DNA from: Sphingobium sp. Cam5-1
GTDB lineage: Bacteria > Pseudomonadota > Alphaproteobacteria > Sphingomonadales > Sphingomonadaceae
NCBI RefSeq assembly: GCF_015693305.1
Contig: NZ_CP065139.1
Location: 496,001 to 560,000 of the forward strand
Direction of reading: 5' to 3'
DNA: 64,000 bases
A model generated the notes under the pieces. The model was not told the DNA's origin. It did no database searches and was given only the letters and a program-made list of their open reading frames with translations. Positions 62,937 to 64,000 of the stretch are shown here, piece by piece. Position 1 is the first letter of the stretch. Every line of letters begins with the position of its first letter. A program made the position numbers and the translations under genes.

Positions 62937-63611
62937 ATGAAAACGCACGCGATCGTAACCGGCGCTGCTGGCATATTGGGCCAGGCCGTAACCCAAGCGC
63001 TGACACAGGCAGGCTATAAGGTAACGGGCATCGACCGCGCCGATAGCGCAGGCGCCGCGACGCAGGGCACCTATCTGGGCGGTATCGACCTGACCGACGC
63101 TGAAGCAACGGCGGCGGCCGTTAACAAGGCGATCGACGCCAACGGCCCTGTCGCAGCCCTCGTCAATGTCGCAGGCACCTTCCGCTGGGAAACCGTCGCG
63201 GATGGTGATGTCGCGACCTGGGCGAGCCTGTTCGACATCAACCTGCGCACCGCCGTCAACACCGTCCGCGCTGCCCTCCCCTCACTGCGCGACGGCGGCG
63301 GCGCCATCGTCAGCATCGGCGCGGCCTCCGCGATCAAGGCAGGGGCAGGCATGGGCGCCTATGCCGCCAGCAAGGCGGGCATCGCCAAGCTCACCGAAGC
63401 ACTGGCCGAGGAAGAAAAGGACAATGGCATTCGCGTCAACGCGGTCCAGCCTTCCATCATCGACACGCCAGCCAACCGCGCCGACATGAGCGACGCGGAC
63501 TTCAGCCGCTGGGTGTCCCCCGCGCAGGTCGCCAGCGTCATCGCCTTCCTCCTGTCGGACGGGGCGGCCGCGGTCACCGGCGCCTGCATCCCCGTGACGG
63601 GGCGCTGCTGA
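62937..63611 (+). CDS. Short-chain dehydrogenase/reductase
   Basis: 224 residues from ATG 62937, with AGGAG about 8 bases upstream; a longer frame upstream overlaps the MFS gene and is not used. Shortened SDR: VTGAAGILGQAV, LVNVAGTFRWETV and the active-site ASAIKAGAGMGAYAASKAG. The region after the active site is short. Its stop shares a base with the next ATG. Confidence 0.9.
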   Translation: MKTHAIVTGAAGILGQAVTQALTQAGYKVTGIDRADSAGAATQGTYLGGIDLTDAEATAAAVNKAIDANGPVAALVNVAGTFRWETVADGDVATWASLFDINLRTAVNTVRAALPSLRDGGGAIVSIGAASAIKAGAGMGAYAASKAGIAKLTEALAEEEKDNGIRVNAVQPSIIDTPANRADMSDADFSRWVSPAQVASVIAFLLSDGAAAVTGACIPVTGRC

Positions 63612-64000
63612 TGCGCGCCGCCGTCTTTCGCGGAGCCGGTCAGCCGCTCGCCATCGAAACCGTCGCCGATCCAGTGCCTGCTGCTGATCAGGTCATCCTT
63701 GAAGTCGCCAATGCCGGGATTTGCGGGTCAGACCTGCACATGGCGGAAAGCGCCCATACGCCCTCGGGCCTCATATTGGGGCATGAGTTCGCCGGCACCA
63801 TCGCCGCGCTCGGCCGCGACGTCAAAGGCCCATGGAAAGTCGGCGACCGCGTCACCGCCCTTCCGCTGAACGCCTGCCATCACTGCCCAGCCTGCGATGC
63901 GGATTTACCCGCGCTCTGCTCGACCAACCTGTTCACCGGCACCAACCTCCTCGCGCAGGGTGCCTATGCCCAGCTTGTGACAGCCCGCGCCGACATGGTC
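63611..64000 (+). CDS. Zinc-dependent dehydrogenase (3' truncated)
   Basis: Starts at ATG 63611 on the last base of the SDR stop and runs off the window; 130 codons are visible. NAGICGSDLHM and LGHEFAG give the catalytic zinc site, and CHHCPACDADLPALC the four structural Cys. Medium-chain dehydrogenase of the threonine/sorbitol or alcohol type. It completes the operon MFS-SDR-dehydrogenase as far as visible. Confidence 0.88.
   Translation, partial: MRAAVFRGAGQPLAIETVADPVPAADQVILEVANAGICGSDLHMAESAHTPSGLILGHEFAGTIAALGRDVKGPWKVGDRVTALPLNACHHCPACDADLPALCSTNLFTGTNLLAQGAYAQLVTARADMV

Overview
The window reads as a chromosomal segment of a GC-rich alphaproteobacterium, most likely a member of the Sphingomonadaceae (Sphingobium, Novosphingobium or Sphingopyxis type). 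This is judged from codon style, TonB-receptor-based uptake, and many short-chain dehydrogenases, amidohydrolases and acyl-CoA enzymes packed in operons. No rRNA, tRNA, insertion sequence, integrase or CRISPR array was seen.

Layout. 0-8 kb looks like general chromosome: a 5'-truncated small protein and a low-molecular-weight tyrosine phosphatase, malate synthase G (glcB) divergent from a LysR regulator, a 59-residue small protein, and a TonB-dependent receptor behind a cobalamin riboswitch. 8-24 kb starts an accessory catabolic region: a MaoC hydratase, an XRE-type regulator, remains of a dead TonB receptor (9380-9732), a Coq4-family protein, a VOC protein, an amidohydrolase, a thiolase, and three TetR-type regulators. 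One of these is a fusion of two TetR units divergent from a dioxygenase-Coq4-amidohydrolase-FAD oxidase operon, with a perfect palindrome between them. 24-32 kb is an eight-gene minus-strand operon (acyl-CoA dehydrogenase, APH-type kinase, nitronate monooxygenase-like protein, crotonase, SnoaL-like protein, two SDRs, beta-lactamase-fold esterase). 32-39 kb runs on the plus strand: acyl-CoA ligase, two tandem paralogues of a family I do not recognise that carry an HxD...H pattern, SDR, epimerase-like protein and EthD-like protein. 39-64 kb holds two Baeyer-Villiger monooxygenases, two IclR regulators, hydrolases, a second ligase, an amidohydrolase, dehydrogenases, crotonases, a fused double acyl-CoA dehydrogenase, two MFS carriers, a PhyH dioxygenase, a third D-aminoacylase-like amidohydrolase, a TauD dioxygenase and further dehydrogenases.

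How the genes may work together (inference). The inventory fits breakdown of a multi-functional, probably alicyclic or terpenoid/steroid-like compound. Fe(II)/2-oxoglutarate oxygenases hydroxylate or cleave, SDR/ADH enzymes make ketones, Baeyer-Villiger enzymes convert ketones to esters or lactones, hydrolases open these, ligases make CoA thioesters, and acyl-CoA dehydrogenases, crotonases, hydroxyacyl-CoA dehydrogenase and thiolase carry out beta-oxidation. The coupled APH-kinase/acyl-CoA dehydrogenase pair resembles LvaA/LvaC-type handling of 4-hydroxyacyl-CoA, the product expected from opened gamma-lactones. The substrate is not identifiable from sequence alone.

The most striking unlisted signal is a dyad TTCCG-N6-CGGAA. 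It occurs perfectly in four separate intergenic gaps between 38 and 54 kb, with degenerate copies in several other gaps up to 61.4 kb. It looks like the operator of one regulon covering the right-hand catabolic block, plausibly read by one of the two IclR-type regulators encoded inside it.
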